Shown piece after piece: positions 36,299 to 46,117 of a stretch of 64,000 nucleotides of DNA (position 1 is the stretch's first letter; the number at the start of each line of letters is the position of its first letter). The notes beneath the pieces are model-generated. The model was given only the letters and a program-made list of their open reading frames with translations, was not told the DNA's origin and searched no databases. Location of the stretch: positions 560,606 to 624,605 of the forward strand of contig CP051234.1 in assembly GCA_017792465.1 (NCBI GenBank). The letters are read 5' to 3'. The stretch is from Filomicrobium sp. (lineage in GTDB: Bacteria > Pseudomonadota > Alphaproteobacteria > Rhizobiales > Hyphomicrobiaceae). Made by a program: the position numbers and the translations under genes.

Positions 36299-37891
36299 GT
36301 GGCACCGTCCATTTCAATCAATAGCTCCGGCATCACCGAGAAGGCGAAGCTTGTCGTGCGTCGCGCGAAACCGAGCGACGCCGCGGCCATCGCCGAACTC
36401 AATCGCAAAGTCTATGCGCCTGCACCGTCTCTGAGTGCGCGCATGATCAAGGGCCAGATCCGCAATTTTCCAGAGGGGCAGTTTGTCGCCGAATATGGCG
36501 GCAAGATCGTCGGTCATTGCGCGACATTCATCATCGAGGGCGACGTCGGTTTGAAGCCGCACACGTTCGATGAAATCACCGGCAACGGGTATGCCGCGCG
36601 TCACGACCCTGAAGGCGACTATCTCTATGGGATGGAGGTCAGCGTCGATCCTGATTTCCGGCGCCTGCGCATCGGTCAGCGGCTCTATCGGGCGCGTAAG
36701 AATCTGTGCGAGGAGTGGGGCCTCAAAGGCATCATATTCGGCGGCCGGATGCCGGGTTATGGGCGGCGGAAGAAGCAGTATCCGGACCCGATGGAATATA
36801 TCGACGCCGTGCGCGAGAGAAAGATCCGCGACGTCGCCATCAACTTTCACATCTCCAATGGCTTCGATCCGATCGGCGTGCTGGAAGGCTATGACGACGA
36901 CGACAAACAGTCGCTGGGGTTTGCGACGCATATGCTGTGGCGCAACCCGCGCGTGCCCGATGACCCCGAAGGCAAGGGCGCGAAGGACCGTCTGAGCCCG
37001 CAGGAAACGGTGCGCGTCGCGACGGTTCAGTTCCAGATGCGCAAGATCACCGACAAAGAGGAGTTCAAGCAGCAGGTCGAGTACTTCATCGACGTGGCCA
37101 GCGACTACCGCTGCGACTTTGTCGTCTTCCCGGAGAATTTCACGCTGCAGCTGCTGTCGCTGGAACCAAACCGGCTGCAGCCCAAGGACAGTATCTTCCG
37201 GATCACCAGCTACGTTGACTGGTTCTGCGAGTTCATGAGTGAATTTGCGGTGAGCTATAACGTCAACATCATCGGCGGGACGCATCCGCGGGTCGACGAT
37301 GACGGCGAGATCAAAAACGTCTGCTACGTTTTCTTACGCGATGGCTCCGTGCATGCCCGCGAGAAGATCCACCCAACGCCGAGCGAAGCCTACTGGTGGA
37401 ACATTAAAGGCGGCGACCGGGCGGACGTCATCGACACCGACTGCGGGCCAATCGGCGTGATGATCTGTTATGACAGCGAGTTTCCCGAGGTCGCCCGGCA
37501 TCTTGTCGACCAGGGTGCGATGATGCTGTTCGTGCCGTTTTGCACCGATGAGCCGCGCGGCTATCTTCGGGTCCGCTATTGCAGCCAGGCGCGGGCGATC
37601 GAAAACCAGTGCTACGTCGTGATCTCAGGCGTCGTCGGCAACCTGCCGAATGTGGAAGACATGGACATCCACTACGCGCAGAGCTGCATTTTCACGCCTT
37701 GTGATTTCGCTTTCGCCAAGGACGGGATCGCGGCCGACACCGCCCCCAACACGGAAACGATTGCGTTCTCTGATCTCAGCTTATCGGACCTGCGGGCCTC
37801 TCGGAATGCCGGCACGGTGCGCAACCTGCACAACCGGCGGTTCGATCTTTATCGCGTGTCCTGGGGTGACAAACGGCGGCGATCGCGCTGA
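36299..37891 (+). CDS. GNAT acetyltransferase-nitrilase fusion protein
   Basis: A 530-residue two-domain protein. Residues about 18-215 form a GNAT acetyltransferase (VRRAKPSDAAAIAELN, then EVSVDPDFRRLRIGQRLY as the acetyl-CoA loop). Residues about 235-510 form a carbon-nitrogen hydrolase with the full triad Glu279 (FPENFTL), Lys356 (AREKIHPT) and Cys390 (VMICYDSEFPE). NCBI-type annotation knows this architecture as bifunctional GNAT/carbon-nitrogen hydrolase, without an agreed substrate. An amidase acting on a product or precursor of the acetylated amine is a natural guess. The start is GTG with a weak ribosome binding site. It is convergent with cobA, and the 266-base upstream region contains the palindrome CGTTATAACG. 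Confidence 0.88.
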   Translation: MAPSISINSSGITEKAKLVVRRAKPSDAAAIAELNRKVYAPAPSLSARMIKGQIRNFPEGQFVAEYGGKIVGHCATFIIEGDVGLKPHTFDEITGNGYAARHDPEGDYLYGMEVSVDPDFRRLRIGQRLYRARKNLCEEWGLKGIIFGGRMPGYGRRKKQYPDPMEYIDAVRERKIRDVAINFHISNGFDPIGVLEGYDDDDKQSLGFATHMLWRNPRVPDDPEGKGAKDRLSPQETVRVATVQFQMRKITDKEEFKQQVEYFIDVASDYRCDFVVFPENFTLQLLSLEPNRLQPKDSIFRITSYVDWFCEFMSEFAVSYNVNIIGGTHPRVDDDGEIKNVCYVFLRDGSVHAREKIHPTPSEAYWWNIKGGDRADVIDTDCGPIGVMICYDSEFPEVARHLVDQGAMMLFVPFCTDEPRGYLRVRYCSQARAIENQCYVVISGVVGNLPNVEDMDIHYAQSCIFTPCDFAFAKDGIAADTAPNTETIAFSDLSLSDLRASRNAGTVRNLHNRRFDLYRVSWGDKRRRSR

Positions 37892-37946
37892 TCGTTGTCG
37901 CACTGGCTTCCGCATGGCGACGTTAGGCTCGAAGGCTGCCTGCTTT

Positions 37947-38882
37947 TTAGGAGTTGGCAGCCTTCTGCATGCCGCTGTCAGGTCGTGAATTTGCCCGAAC
38001 GCCACGGTTGGCGAAGACGTTGCCGATTCCGAGTAGCACCGGTTCACCTTCGGCCAGAAGGCTTGTTTCTCCCACCAGGCCGGCAAGGGTCGTGCGTGCG
38101 AGCTGGAACTGCGGACGACCGATGGCTTTGGCGATGACGACCGGGGTTTCTGCCGGCAGGCCTTCGCTCAACAACCTCGCTGCAATGGCCGGGGCGGTGC
38201 GGCCCCCCATATAGAACATCACCGTCGTTTCGGGATCGGCGATGCCCTTCCAGTCGAGATCTTCGGGCAATTTGCCGGAGCGGGCATGGCCGGTCACGAA
38301 CCTGACCGAGTGCGCGTGATCACGGTGGGTCAGTGAGACGCCCAATTCGGCTGCAAGAGCAATTCCGGCCGAGATGCCAGGAACGACGGCGACGGAAATG
38401 CCCTGGTCGTGGAGTTCGGCGATTTCCTCGCCGGCCCGACCGAAGATCATCGGGTCGCCAGACTTCAGCCGCACGACGTGTTTGCCCTGAAGGGCGAGCT
38501 TGATCATCAGGGCGTTGATGTCTTCTTGCCGGCAGCTATCGCGTCCGCCGCGCTTGCCGACCAGCATGCGGCGAGCTTCCCGGCGTGCAAGATCCAACAC
38601 CTCGTCGGAAACCAGATCGTCGAAAAGAATTACGTCTGCCGACTGTAAGGCGCGCACGGCCTTGAGGGTCAAAAGCTCGGCATCGCCAGGACCGGCGCCG
38701 ACTAGTGTGACACAGCCTTGCTTGGGAGCAGGGCCAAAAGCTTTCTGGGTAATCCGGTCCCAGAAGGTCGGGCGCTGATTGCCTTTCGGCAATTGTTGCG
38801 CCGCAGACTGGCGCATCGTATTGGCGAGCAGTTTCAGGCGCGGTCGTTTTAATTCAACCGGCTTTCGAGACGCTTGTGGCAT
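37947..38882 (-). CDS. cobA: Uroporphyrinogen-III C-methyltransferase
   Basis: A 311-residue SUMT. It methylates uroporphyrinogen III at C2 and C7 to precorrin-2, the branch to sirohaem. Motifs: VTLVGAGPGDAELLTLKAVRALQ, VILFDDLVSDEVL, VRLKSGDPMIFGRAGEE and VVPGISAGIALAAELG. About 55 extra residues precede the catalytic domain. The ATG at 38882 overlaps the end of nasA by 29 bases and has AAGGA six bases ahead; the frame is open further but the longer form would be low-complexity. As the last gene of the nitrate operon it supplies sirohaem for NirB. Confidence 0.92.
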   Translation of the reverse strand: MPQASRKPVELKRPRLKLLANTMRQSAAQQLPKGNQRPTFWDRITQKAFGPAPKQGCVTLVGAGPGDAELLTLKAVRALQSADVILFDDLVSDEVLDLARREARRMLVGKRGGRDSCRQEDINALMIKLALQGKHVVRLKSGDPMIFGRAGEEIAELHDQGISVAVVPGISAGIALAAELGVSLTHRDHAHSVRFVTGHARSGKLPEDLDWKGIADPETTVMFYMGGRTAPAIAARLLSEGLPAETPVVIAKAIGRPQFQLARTTLAGLVGETSLLAEGEPVLLGIGNVFANRGVRANSRPDSGMQKAANS

Positions 38883-41526
38883 CGATGATCCTTGCAATCT
38901 CGGAGCGGCAGGAGCCGCAGTTGGTTCCCGCCTTGAGGCAGGCGCCGACAGCGTCGACCGTGGCGCATCCCTCCTTGACGACGGCATCGGTAATCTCATT
39001 GACGCCGACTTCGAAGCAGGAGCAGACGATTGCGCCTTTGTCGGGCATGTCGGCGCCGGGGCGACCGGCAAGCAGACGGAGGCGATCAGAGGGTTGGATC
39101 TCTTCGCCCAGGCGGCCGATGCCCCAGGTGCGCGAGACTTCGACCGGATTGGGCGCGACGAAGAGCGCGGATTGCAGGCGTCCGTCGCGGATCCGAGCAA
39201 ATCGGAAATGTCCGGTGCGGGCGTCGCGGTAGCTTAGGCGCTCGTCGGACGATGCATCCTCGTCGAAAAGCAGGTTTTCGGCGAATTCGTCCCAGTCTTC
39301 GGGGGTGTCGAGCCCGGCAAATTCAGCGCGGAAGCCGGAATGCGCCGGGGCTGTCGCGAAATAATCGGCGCCGTGGGCGGTGAGCGGCGTCAGGCTGATT
39401 GCGAACGCGTACCAAGTGGCGTCGAACCGCTTGACGGATGCGGGGGTGAATTTCGATTCCGGCTGGCCTGAAACCGGATCGGTCCGGCTGGCGACGAGTT
39501 TGTCGACACGCGCATTGCTGGCGTACTGATCGGTCCAGTGGAACGGCGCGAACACGCTTCCCTTGCGCTGGCGGTCGGTCACGACGGCGCGCAAAAGCAC
39601 GCTGCCGTGGGGGCTTGCGACCGCTGCGATGTCACCGATCTCCAGTCCTGAAGCTTTGGCGTCTTCCGGGTGGATTTCCAGGAACGGCTCGGCGATGTGC
39701 GACATCAGCCGTTGGGTTTTCGCCGTTCGGGTCATTGTGTGCCATTGGTCGCGGATGCGGCCGGTATTGAGAATGAGCGGAAATTCGGGTGTGCTTTTCA
39801 CCTCCGGCATACGCAGAGCGACCGGGATGAAGTTGCCGCGCCGCGACGGTGTGTAGAACTTTCCGTTGGCAAAGAAGCGGGTCGTTTGCTTTTGCGCGCC
39901 TTTGGGCTGCGGCCATTGGAATGGGTCTAGGTCGTCATACTCGGCTTGGGTGATGGTGTCGTAGGCCGATATGTCGAGGTCGCGGGTGTCGTTGTTGTCG
40001 ACTCCGGTCAGCGCGGCGTATTCCGCGAAGATTTCCTTGGGGCCGGAGTAGCTGAAGGCGTCGGCATATCCGAGGCGCTTGCCAATTTCGCAGACCTGCC
40101 ACCAGTCCGGCTTGGTTTCACCTGGAGCGCTCAGGAAGGCGCGCTGGCGGGAAATCTGGCGCTCGGAATTGGTGACCGTACCGTCTTTTTCGCCCCAAGC
40201 GGAGGCTGGCAGCAAGACGTCGGCGAGGGCCGTCGTATCGGTGTGGCGGGTGACATCCGAGACAGCGACGAAGTCACAGTTGGCGATTGCCTGCTTGACC
40301 CGGTCGGCTTCGGGGAGGCTGTCGACAGGGTTGGTCGCCATGATCCAAAGCGCTTTTATCTTACCGTCGGCGACGGCGTCGAACAGGTCGACGGCTTTGT
40401 GTCCGGGCGTGTCGGCGACCGTCGGCGAGCCCCAAAAGGTCTGGACGATTTTGCGGTGCTCGGGGTTGGCGAGCTCCATGTGGGCTGCGAGCATATTTGC
40501 TAGGCCGCCGACTTCACGCCCGCCCATCGCGTTGGGTTGTCCGGTGACTGAAAACGGTCCCATGCCCGGTTTGCCGATGCGCCCGGTCGCCAGGTGGCAG
40601 TTGGTGATGGCGTTGACCTTGTCGGTGCCCGCGGTCGATTGGTTGACGCCCTGGCTGTAAACGGTCACGACCTTTTCGGTTTCAGCGAACCACGTGAACA
40701 ACGTTTCGATATCGGCAGCATCAAGTCCTGTCGTCGGGGCGATCTCGGAGAGGTCCATCTTACCCGCCGACTTGATCGTCTCGGCAAAGCCCGAGGTGTA
40801 CTCGGTAACGTAGGCGTGGTCGACGCAGCCTTTGGCGGAGATATAGGAGAGCAGCCCGTTGAAGAGCGCGACATCCGTGCCTGGGGCGATGGCTAAGTGC
40901 AGGTCGGCAATTTCTGTTGTCGCCGTGGCGCGCGGATCGATGACGACAACTTTTGTGCCGTTCTTTTTGCTGGCGGCTACCAGGCGCTGATAGAGAACAG
41001 GGTGGCACCAGGCGAGGTTCGATCCGACCAGCACGACGAGGTCGGCGAGTTCGAGATCTTCGTATGTTCCCGGAACCGTATCTGTTCCGAAGGCGCGCTT
41101 ATGGCCGGCGACCGAAGAGGCCATACATAGCCGCGAATTGGTGTCGATGTTGGCGGTGCCGATGAAGCCCTTCATCAGCTTGTTGGCGACGTAATAGTCC
41201 TCGGTCAGGATCTGGCCAGAGACATACATGGCGACGCTATCGGGACCGTGCTCCTTGATGGCGGCGGAGAACTTGCTCGCCAGGAGGTCAAGCGCCATCG
41301 GCCAACTTGCGTGCTGGTTGTTGATCTTGGGGAACAGCAGGCGGTCTTCGAGAGCCAGCGTTTCGCCGAGGGCCGATCCCTTCGAACACAGCTTGCCGTA
41401 GTTGGCAGGATGGTCAGGGTCACCCCGGACCTCCGCCGCCTTGCCATCGGCGGTCGGCGCGACGAGAACGCCGCAGCCGACACCGCAATAGGGGCATGTC
41501 GTTTTTGTGCCCGCCGGTTCACTCAT
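38854..41526 (-). CDS. nasA: Assimilatory nitrate reductase catalytic subunit
   Basis: An 890-residue molybdopterin (bis-MGD) oxidoreductase that reduces nitrate to nitrite in the cytosol. The N-terminal [4Fe-4S] ligands are Cys11, Cys14, Cys18 and Cys47 (CPYCGVGCG...LCSKG). The molybdopterin domain has DTNSRLCMASSVAGHKRAFG with the Mo-ligand Cys, and the dinucleotide-binding domain follows. The C-terminal BFD-like [2Fe-2S] domain has Cys835, Cys837, Cys870 and Cys873 (CSCF...CGSC), as in the NasA type that takes electrons without a separate NasB. It overlaps nirD by four bases and cobA by 29. Confidence 0.96.
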   Translation of the reverse strand: MSEPAGTKTTCPYCGVGCGVLVAPTADGKAAEVRGDPDHPANYGKLCSKGSALGETLALEDRLLFPKINNQHASWPMALDLLASKFSAAIKEHGPDSVAMYVSGQILTEDYYVANKLMKGFIGTANIDTNSRLCMASSVAGHKRAFGTDTVPGTYEDLELADLVVLVGSNLAWCHPVLYQRLVAASKKNGTKVVVIDPRATATTEIADLHLAIAPGTDVALFNGLLSYISAKGCVDHAYVTEYTSGFAETIKSAGKMDLSEIAPTTGLDAADIETLFTWFAETEKVVTVYSQGVNQSTAGTDKVNAITNCHLATGRIGKPGMGPFSVTGQPNAMGGREVGGLANMLAAHMELANPEHRKIVQTFWGSPTVADTPGHKAVDLFDAVADGKIKALWIMATNPVDSLPEADRVKQAIANCDFVAVSDVTRHTDTTALADVLLPASAWGEKDGTVTNSERQISRQRAFLSAPGETKPDWWQVCEIGKRLGYADAFSYSGPKEIFAEYAALTGVDNNDTRDLDISAYDTITQAEYDDLDPFQWPQPKGAQKQTTRFFANGKFYTPSRRGNFIPVALRMPEVKSTPEFPLILNTGRIRDQWHTMTRTAKTQRLMSHIAEPFLEIHPEDAKASGLEIGDIAAVASPHGSVLLRAVVTDRQRKGSVFAPFHWTDQYASNARVDKLVASRTDPVSGQPESKFTPASVKRFDATWYAFAISLTPLTAHGADYFATAPAHSGFRAEFAGLDTPEDWDEFAENLLFDEDASSDERLSYRDARTGHFRFARIRDGRLQSALFVAPNPVEVSRTWGIGRLGEEIQPSDRLRLLAGRPGADMPDKGAIVCSCFEVGVNEITDAVVKEGCATVDAVGACLKAGTNCGSCRSEIARIIDATSVSKAG

Positions 41527-41870
41527 GCTGCATCTTTCCGCGAGGCGAAGCTTGAGGCGTCAAGCATGATCCGGCCGTTTTCGACCTTGACGGCGAAAGT
41601 TGCGACCCGGGCTTCGTCCGGGCCCAGGGCATCTCCGGTTTCCAGGCTGAAAACCATGTTGTGCAGCGGACAGGTGACAGAAGTGCCGTGCACGATGCCC
41701 TGGCTCAACGGTCCACCCTTGTGTGGACACCGATCGTTCAGGGCGAAAACCTTGTCGTCGGCTGTCCGGAACAGAGCGATGCATCCCTTCTGGGTCTTCA
41801 CGATGCGGGCGGACTGGGAAGGAATATCGTCGACGGCTCCGACATCGAGCCAAACTGTATCCATCGTCAT
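41523..41870 (-). CDS. nirD: Nitrite reductase small subunit NirD (Rieske-type)
   Basis: A 115-residue NirD. It keeps all four Rieske [2Fe-2S] ligands, Cys48 and His50 (RCPHKGG) and Cys67 and His70 (TCPLHNM), unlike the enterobacterial NirD, which has lost them. It associates with NirB in the cytosolic NAD(P)H nitrite reductase. Its ATG overlaps the nirB stop, and its stop overlaps the nasA start, each by four bases, so the three are translationally coupled. Confidence 0.94.
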   Translation of the reverse strand: MTMDTVWLDVGAVDDIPSQSARIVKTQKGCIALFRTADDKVFALNDRCPHKGGPLSQGIVHGTSVTCPLHNMVFSLETGDALGPDEARVATFAVKVENGRIMLDASSFASRKDAA

Positions 41871-44338
41871 TCGGCTGCCTCCATGCTGGTCAGATCAGCG
41901 ATCGGTGCAAACTCGTGGGCATCGACATGGTCTTTGGCCCGTTCCGCCCATGGGTCTTTTTGGGAGAATTTCTGCGAGTAGACGAACGCTTCGTAGAGCT
42001 CTTTGCGGCGTGGCAAATCTTCGACGACGGTCGCTTGGATCGACTCCATGCCGACGCGGGCGCGCCATTTGTAGATGCGTTCCAGGTAATGGCCCTGCTC
42101 GCGGTAGAGCTGGGTCAAGGCACCGATGACTTCGATTGCCTCTTCCTCGGTTTTGACATGGCACAGGAGTTCGGTGCCCTTGATGTCGAGACCGGCTGCG
42201 CCCGCGAAGTGGATTTCGTAACCGCTATCGACACATATGACGCCGATGTCCTTACAGGTTGCTTCTGCACAATTGCGCGGGCAGCCCGAGACGGCGAGCT
42301 TGACCTTCGCCGGCGTCCACGAGCCCCATAAGAACTTCTCCAACTTGATGCCAAGGCCGGTCGAATCCTGGGTGCCGAAACGGCACCAATCCGTGCCGAC
42401 GCAGGTCTTCACAGTTCGAAGCCCCTTCGCATAGGCATGGCCCGAAACCATTCCGGCCGCGTTGAGGTCGGACCAGACGGCGGGCAGATCTTCCTTTTTG
42501 ACGCCAAGAAGGTCGATGCGCTGGCCGCCGGTGCACTTGACGGTGGGGATCTTGAACTTGTCGGCGACATCGGCGATGGCGCGCAGCTCGTCGGGGGTTG
42601 TGACCCCACCCCACATGCGCGGGACGACCGAATATGTGCCGTCCTTTTGGATGTTGGCGTGGACGCGCTCGTTAATGAAGCGCGATTGGCCATCATCGAC
42701 GTATTCGCCCGGCCAAGTCGACAAGAGGTAGTAGTTGAGGGCCGGCCGGCATTTGGCGCAACCGCCGGAGCTTTTCCATTCGAGTTCCTGCATCAGATCA
42801 GGAATGGTTTTGAGCTCCTTGGCGACGATCAGGCGGCGGACGTCACCGTGGCTGAGGTCGGTGCAGCCACACATCGGCTTGACGGCATTCGGGTTGTAGC
42901 TGTCGCCCAAGGTCAGTGTCAGCAGTTGCTCTACCAGGCCGGTGCATGTTCCGCAGGATGCGGAGGCCTTGGTGTGCGCCCTGACGTCGTCGAGCGACGT
43001 CAGATTTTTTGCTCCAATCGCATTGACGATCGTGCCCTTACATACGCCGTTACAGCCGCAGATTTCTGCATCATCGGGCAACGCTGCAACGGCCGCCGTA
43101 GGGTCCAGCGCGGCACCTCCGGCGTAAGCTGGTCCAAAGATCAGCGTGTCGCGCATTTCGCTGATGTCGGTCCCGTCTTTGATGAGCTGGAAGAACCAGC
43201 CGGAATCGGAGGTGTCGCCGAACATGACGACACCGATGACCTTGTTGTCCTGCAGGATCAGGCGCTTGTAGAGGCCGTTGGTTGCGTCGCGCAGAACGAT
43301 TTCCTCGCGGTCTTCGCCTTCGGCAAAGTCCCCGGCCGAATATAGGTCGACGCCTGTCACCTTCAGTTTGGTGGCGAGGGCCTTGTCGACGAACCCTTTT
43401 GTGTCTTCTCCGGCCAGGCCTTTGGCGGCGATGCCGGCTTGCTCATAAAGAGGGGCAACGAGGCCGTAGACGTTGCCGTCGAACTCGACGCATTCGCCGA
43501 CGGCGTAGATGTCCGGGTCAGAGGTCACCATGCGGTCATTGACGACGATGCCGCGGTTGGTTTCGATCCCGGCTTCTTTGGCGAGGCCCGCGCTGGGGCG
43601 GATGCCGGCGGCCATGACGACGATGTTGGCAGGGATTTCGGTGCCGTCATCGAGCAAAATTGCACGGACGCGTGGAGGCGCACCGTTAGGCGCGGTGCCC
43701 AGGATCTCCTTGGTGTTGGCCTTGGTAATGACCTTGATGCCGCGCGCTTCGATCGCCCGTTTCAGGAGGTTACCGGCCGTTGTATCGAGCTGGCGTTCCA
43801 TCAGCGTCGGCATCAGATGCAGGACCGTCACGTCCATGCCGCGCATTGCGAGGCCGGCGGCCGCTTCGAGGCCCAAGAGACCGCCACCGATGACGACAGC
43901 CGACCCACCCTGCTCGGCGGCAACCAGCATGGCTTCAACGTCGTCGAGGTCACGGTAGGTCAGGACGCCCGCGAGGTCTTTTCCCGGCACCGGTACGATG
44001 AATGGCACCGAGCCGGTCGCGATCAACAGCTTGTCGTATTGAGCCGTTGTTCCGTCTTCGGCTGTTACAGTCTTGGTGAGCCGGTCGATCGCGTTGACCT
44101 TGCGGCCTTTATGCAAGGTGACGCCATGTTCCTGGTACCAGGCGTCTCCATGAATAACGATGTCTTCGTAGGTCTTCTCGCCCGACAGGACCGGCGAAAG
44201 CAGGATGCGGTCGTAGTTCGTTCTGGGTTCTGCGTTGAAAATGGTGACGTCGTATTTGCCAGGGGCCATTTCGAAGAGCTTTTCGAGGGCCCGGCCCGGC
44301 GCCATACCATTGCCAACGACAACGAGTTTTTCCGTCAT
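41867..44338 (-). CDS. nirB: NAD(P)H nitrite reductase large subunit
   Basis: An 823-residue NirB that reduces nitrite to ammonium. The order is an FAD/NAD(P)-binding oxidoreductase domain (VVGNGMAPGRALE, AVVIGGGLLGLEAAAGL), two BFD-like [2Fe-2S] segments (CGCNGVCKG...CGTC and CGCTDLSHGD...GGCAKC), then the sulfite/nitrite reductase half. The [4Fe-4S]-sirohaem cysteines are Cys646 and Cys652 (C-x5-C) and Cys686 and Cys690 (GCPRNC). It lies 20 bases after the ATPase gene of the nitrate transporter and four bases into nirD. Sirohaem is made through the cobA product downstream. Confidence 0.96.
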   Translation of the reverse strand: MTEKLVVVGNGMAPGRALEKLFEMAPGKYDVTIFNAEPRTNYDRILLSPVLSGEKTYEDIVIHGDAWYQEHGVTLHKGRKVNAIDRLTKTVTAEDGTTAQYDKLLIATGSVPFIVPVPGKDLAGVLTYRDLDDVEAMLVAAEQGGSAVVIGGGLLGLEAAAGLAMRGMDVTVLHLMPTLMERQLDTTAGNLLKRAIEARGIKVITKANTKEILGTAPNGAPPRVRAILLDDGTEIPANIVVMAAGIRPSAGLAKEAGIETNRGIVVNDRMVTSDPDIYAVGECVEFDGNVYGLVAPLYEQAGIAAKGLAGEDTKGFVDKALATKLKVTGVDLYSAGDFAEGEDREEIVLRDATNGLYKRLILQDNKVIGVVMFGDTSDSGWFFQLIKDGTDISEMRDTLIFGPAYAGGAALDPTAAVAALPDDAEICGCNGVCKGTIVNAIGAKNLTSLDDVRAHTKASASCGTCTGLVEQLLTLTLGDSYNPNAVKPMCGCTDLSHGDVRRLIVAKELKTIPDLMQELEWKSSGGCAKCRPALNYYLLSTWPGEYVDDGQSRFINERVHANIQKDGTYSVVPRMWGGVTTPDELRAIADVADKFKIPTVKCTGGQRIDLLGVKKEDLPAVWSDLNAAGMVSGHAYAKGLRTVKTCVGTDWCRFGTQDSTGLGIKLEKFLWGSWTPAKVKLAVSGCPRNCAEATCKDIGVICVDSGYEIHFAGAAGLDIKGTELLCHVKTEEEAIEVIGALTQLYREQGHYLERIYKWRARVGMESIQATVVEDLPRRKELYEAFVYSQKFSQKDPWAERAKDHVDAHEFAPIADLTSMEAAE

Positions 44339-44358
44339 TGTGGCTGTTCCTTCGTCGG

Positions 44359-46098
44359 TTATGCCGCTTGGTCGCTGGAGGGCGATTTGCGCTTGGCCTT
44401 GATGTTTTCGAGAACCTCCGGATCAGGGTCCGCACCGCCCTCGTAGGCTTCGAGGAAGTCGAGGAGTTCCTGGCGGAATGCGTAATAATCAGGGTGCTCG
44501 AGCAACGCTTTACGCGTGCGCGGCCGGGGCAGATCGACGTCCATGATGTTGCCGATGCGGGCGTTCGGCCCGTTCGTCATCATCACGCAGCGATCGGCAA
44601 GCAGGATGGCTTCGTCGACGTCGTGGGTGACGCAGACGGCCGTCACTTGGGTGCGGCTCCACACTTCCATCAGCACTTCCTGCAGCTCCCAGCGGGTTAG
44701 ACTGTCGAGCATGCCGAAGGGCTCATCGAGGAGCAGCAGCTTGGGTGACAGGGAAAAGGCCCGGGCGATGCCAACGCGCTGACGCATGCCGTTCGACATG
44801 TCTCTGGCGAGCTTATCCATGGAATCGCCGAGCCCGACGCGTTCCAGGTAGTAGCTGACGACGTCGTCGCGTTCGGACTTGCTGGCGTGCGGGAAGACCC
44901 GATCAACGCCGAGCGTTACGTTTTCCCTGGCTGTCAGCCATGGAAACAGCGAAGGCGCCTGGAAGACGACGGCGCGGTCCGGACCGGCCATGGTGACTTC
45001 CTTGCCATCGAGGATGATGCCGCCGCCGGAGATCTCATTGAGACCCGCCGTCATCGAAAGCACCGTCGACTTGCCGCAGCCTGAGTGCCCGATCAGCGTA
45101 ATGAACTCGCCCTTTTTCATCTTCAGGTCGAAGCCGTCGACGACCTTCAGGGGGCCTTTCGGGGTCTGGTAGACTTTGTCGAGCTGGGAATATTCCAGAT
45201 AGCGTTCATCGCGCTTGGAGGCGGCGGCTTCGGCCCAGGCTTTGGGGACCTTGCTCTTTTTGCTCTTGAGCTCGATCGGGACGATGTTGGGCAGTTCGGT
45301 GCCGGTCTCCATCTCCGCAGCACGGGCCGCGCCAAGATCGATCAGGTAGTTGGTGATTTCCTGGCGAAGTTTCTGGAAGACGGGATCCGAGCTGATGGCC
45401 GTGTGGTCGCGCGGACGCGGAATATTGATCTTGAATTCCTTGCCGAGCGTCGCCTGCGGCCCGGGCGTCAGCGGGATGATGCGGTCGGCGAGCAGGATGG
45501 CTTCGTCGACGTCGTTGGTGATGAGCAATACGGTGCGTTTGTCCTGCTCCCAGATTTTTTCGATCTCGTCTTGAAGCTTTGAGCGCGTCAAAGCATCGAG
45601 AGCCGAGAGCGGTTCATCGAGCAGCAGGATTTCCGGGCTCATGGCCAACGCGCGGGCAACCGAAACGCGCTGGCGCATACCGCCGGAGAGTTCAGCTGGT
45701 CTGCGGTCGGCAGCGTGGCTGAGGCCGACCATTTCGATATAGTGGCGTGTGCGCTCGGCACGTTCGGCCTTGCTTTCCTGTCGGAAGACCTGATCTACGG
45801 CGAGAGCAATATTTTCAAACACCGTCAGCCAGGGCATCAGCGAGTAGGACTGGAAGACGAGCCCGCGATCCGGGCCTGGCCCAGTGATTGGCTCGCCCTT
45901 CAACAGGACCTCGCCTTCGTCGGCCTGCACCAACCCCGCGATCGTAGAAATGAGTGTCGTTTTGCCTGAGCCGGAGAACCCGACAATTGCGACGAATTCA
46001 CCTTCTTCGATCGCGAGGTTGATGTCCTTTAGAACCTCTGTCTTGGCCGTACCTTCACCGTAGGATTTGCTAACGTCTTTGAGTTCGAGAAAAGCCAT
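44359..46098 (-). CDS. Nitrate ABC transporter ATPase with two fused ATP-binding domains
   Basis: A 579-residue protein made of two complete ABC ATPase domains. Domain 1 (about residues 1-250) has Walker [11 protein letters not shown], signature [15 protein letters not shown] and Walker [13 protein letters not shown]. Domain 2 (about 300-560) has [10 protein letters not shown], signature [15 protein letters not shown] and [12 protein letters not shown]. In cyanobacteria the system uses separate NrtC and NrtD, NrtC carrying an extra nitrate-binding regulatory domain; here both ATPases are joined and that domain is absent. It powers NrtAB-mediated nitrate/nitrite uptake. It lies 19 bases after nrtB. 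Confidence 0.9.
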   Translation of the reverse strand: MAFLELKDVSKSYGEGTAKTEVLKDINLAIEEGEFVAIVGFSGSGKTTLISTIAGLVQADEGEVLLKGEPITGPGPDRGLVFQSYSLMPWLTVFENIALAVDQVFRQESKAERAERTRHYIEMVGLSHAADRRPAELSGGMRQRVSVARALAMSPEILLLDEPLSALDALTRSKLQDEIEKIWEQDKRTVLLITNDVDEAILLADRIIPLTPGPQATLGKEFKINIPRPRDHTAISSDPVFQKLRQEITNYLIDLGAARAAEMETGTELPNIVPIELKSKKSKVPKAWAEAAASKRDERYLEYSQLDKVYQTPKGPLKVVDGFDLKMKKGEFITLIGHSGCGKSTVLSMTAGLNEISGGGIILDGKEVTMAGPDRAVVFQAPSLFPWLTARENVTLGVDRVFPHASKSERDDVVSYYLERVGLGDSMDKLARDMSNGMRQRVGIARAFSLSPKLLLLDEPFGMLDSLTRWELQEVLMEVWSRTQVTAVCVTHDVDEAILLADRCVMMTNGPNARIGNIMDVDLPRPRTRKALLEHPDYYAFRQELLDFLEAYEGGADPDPEVLENIKAKRKSPSSDQAA

Positions 46099-46117
46099 AT
46101 TTCATTCCTTTCCCGGA

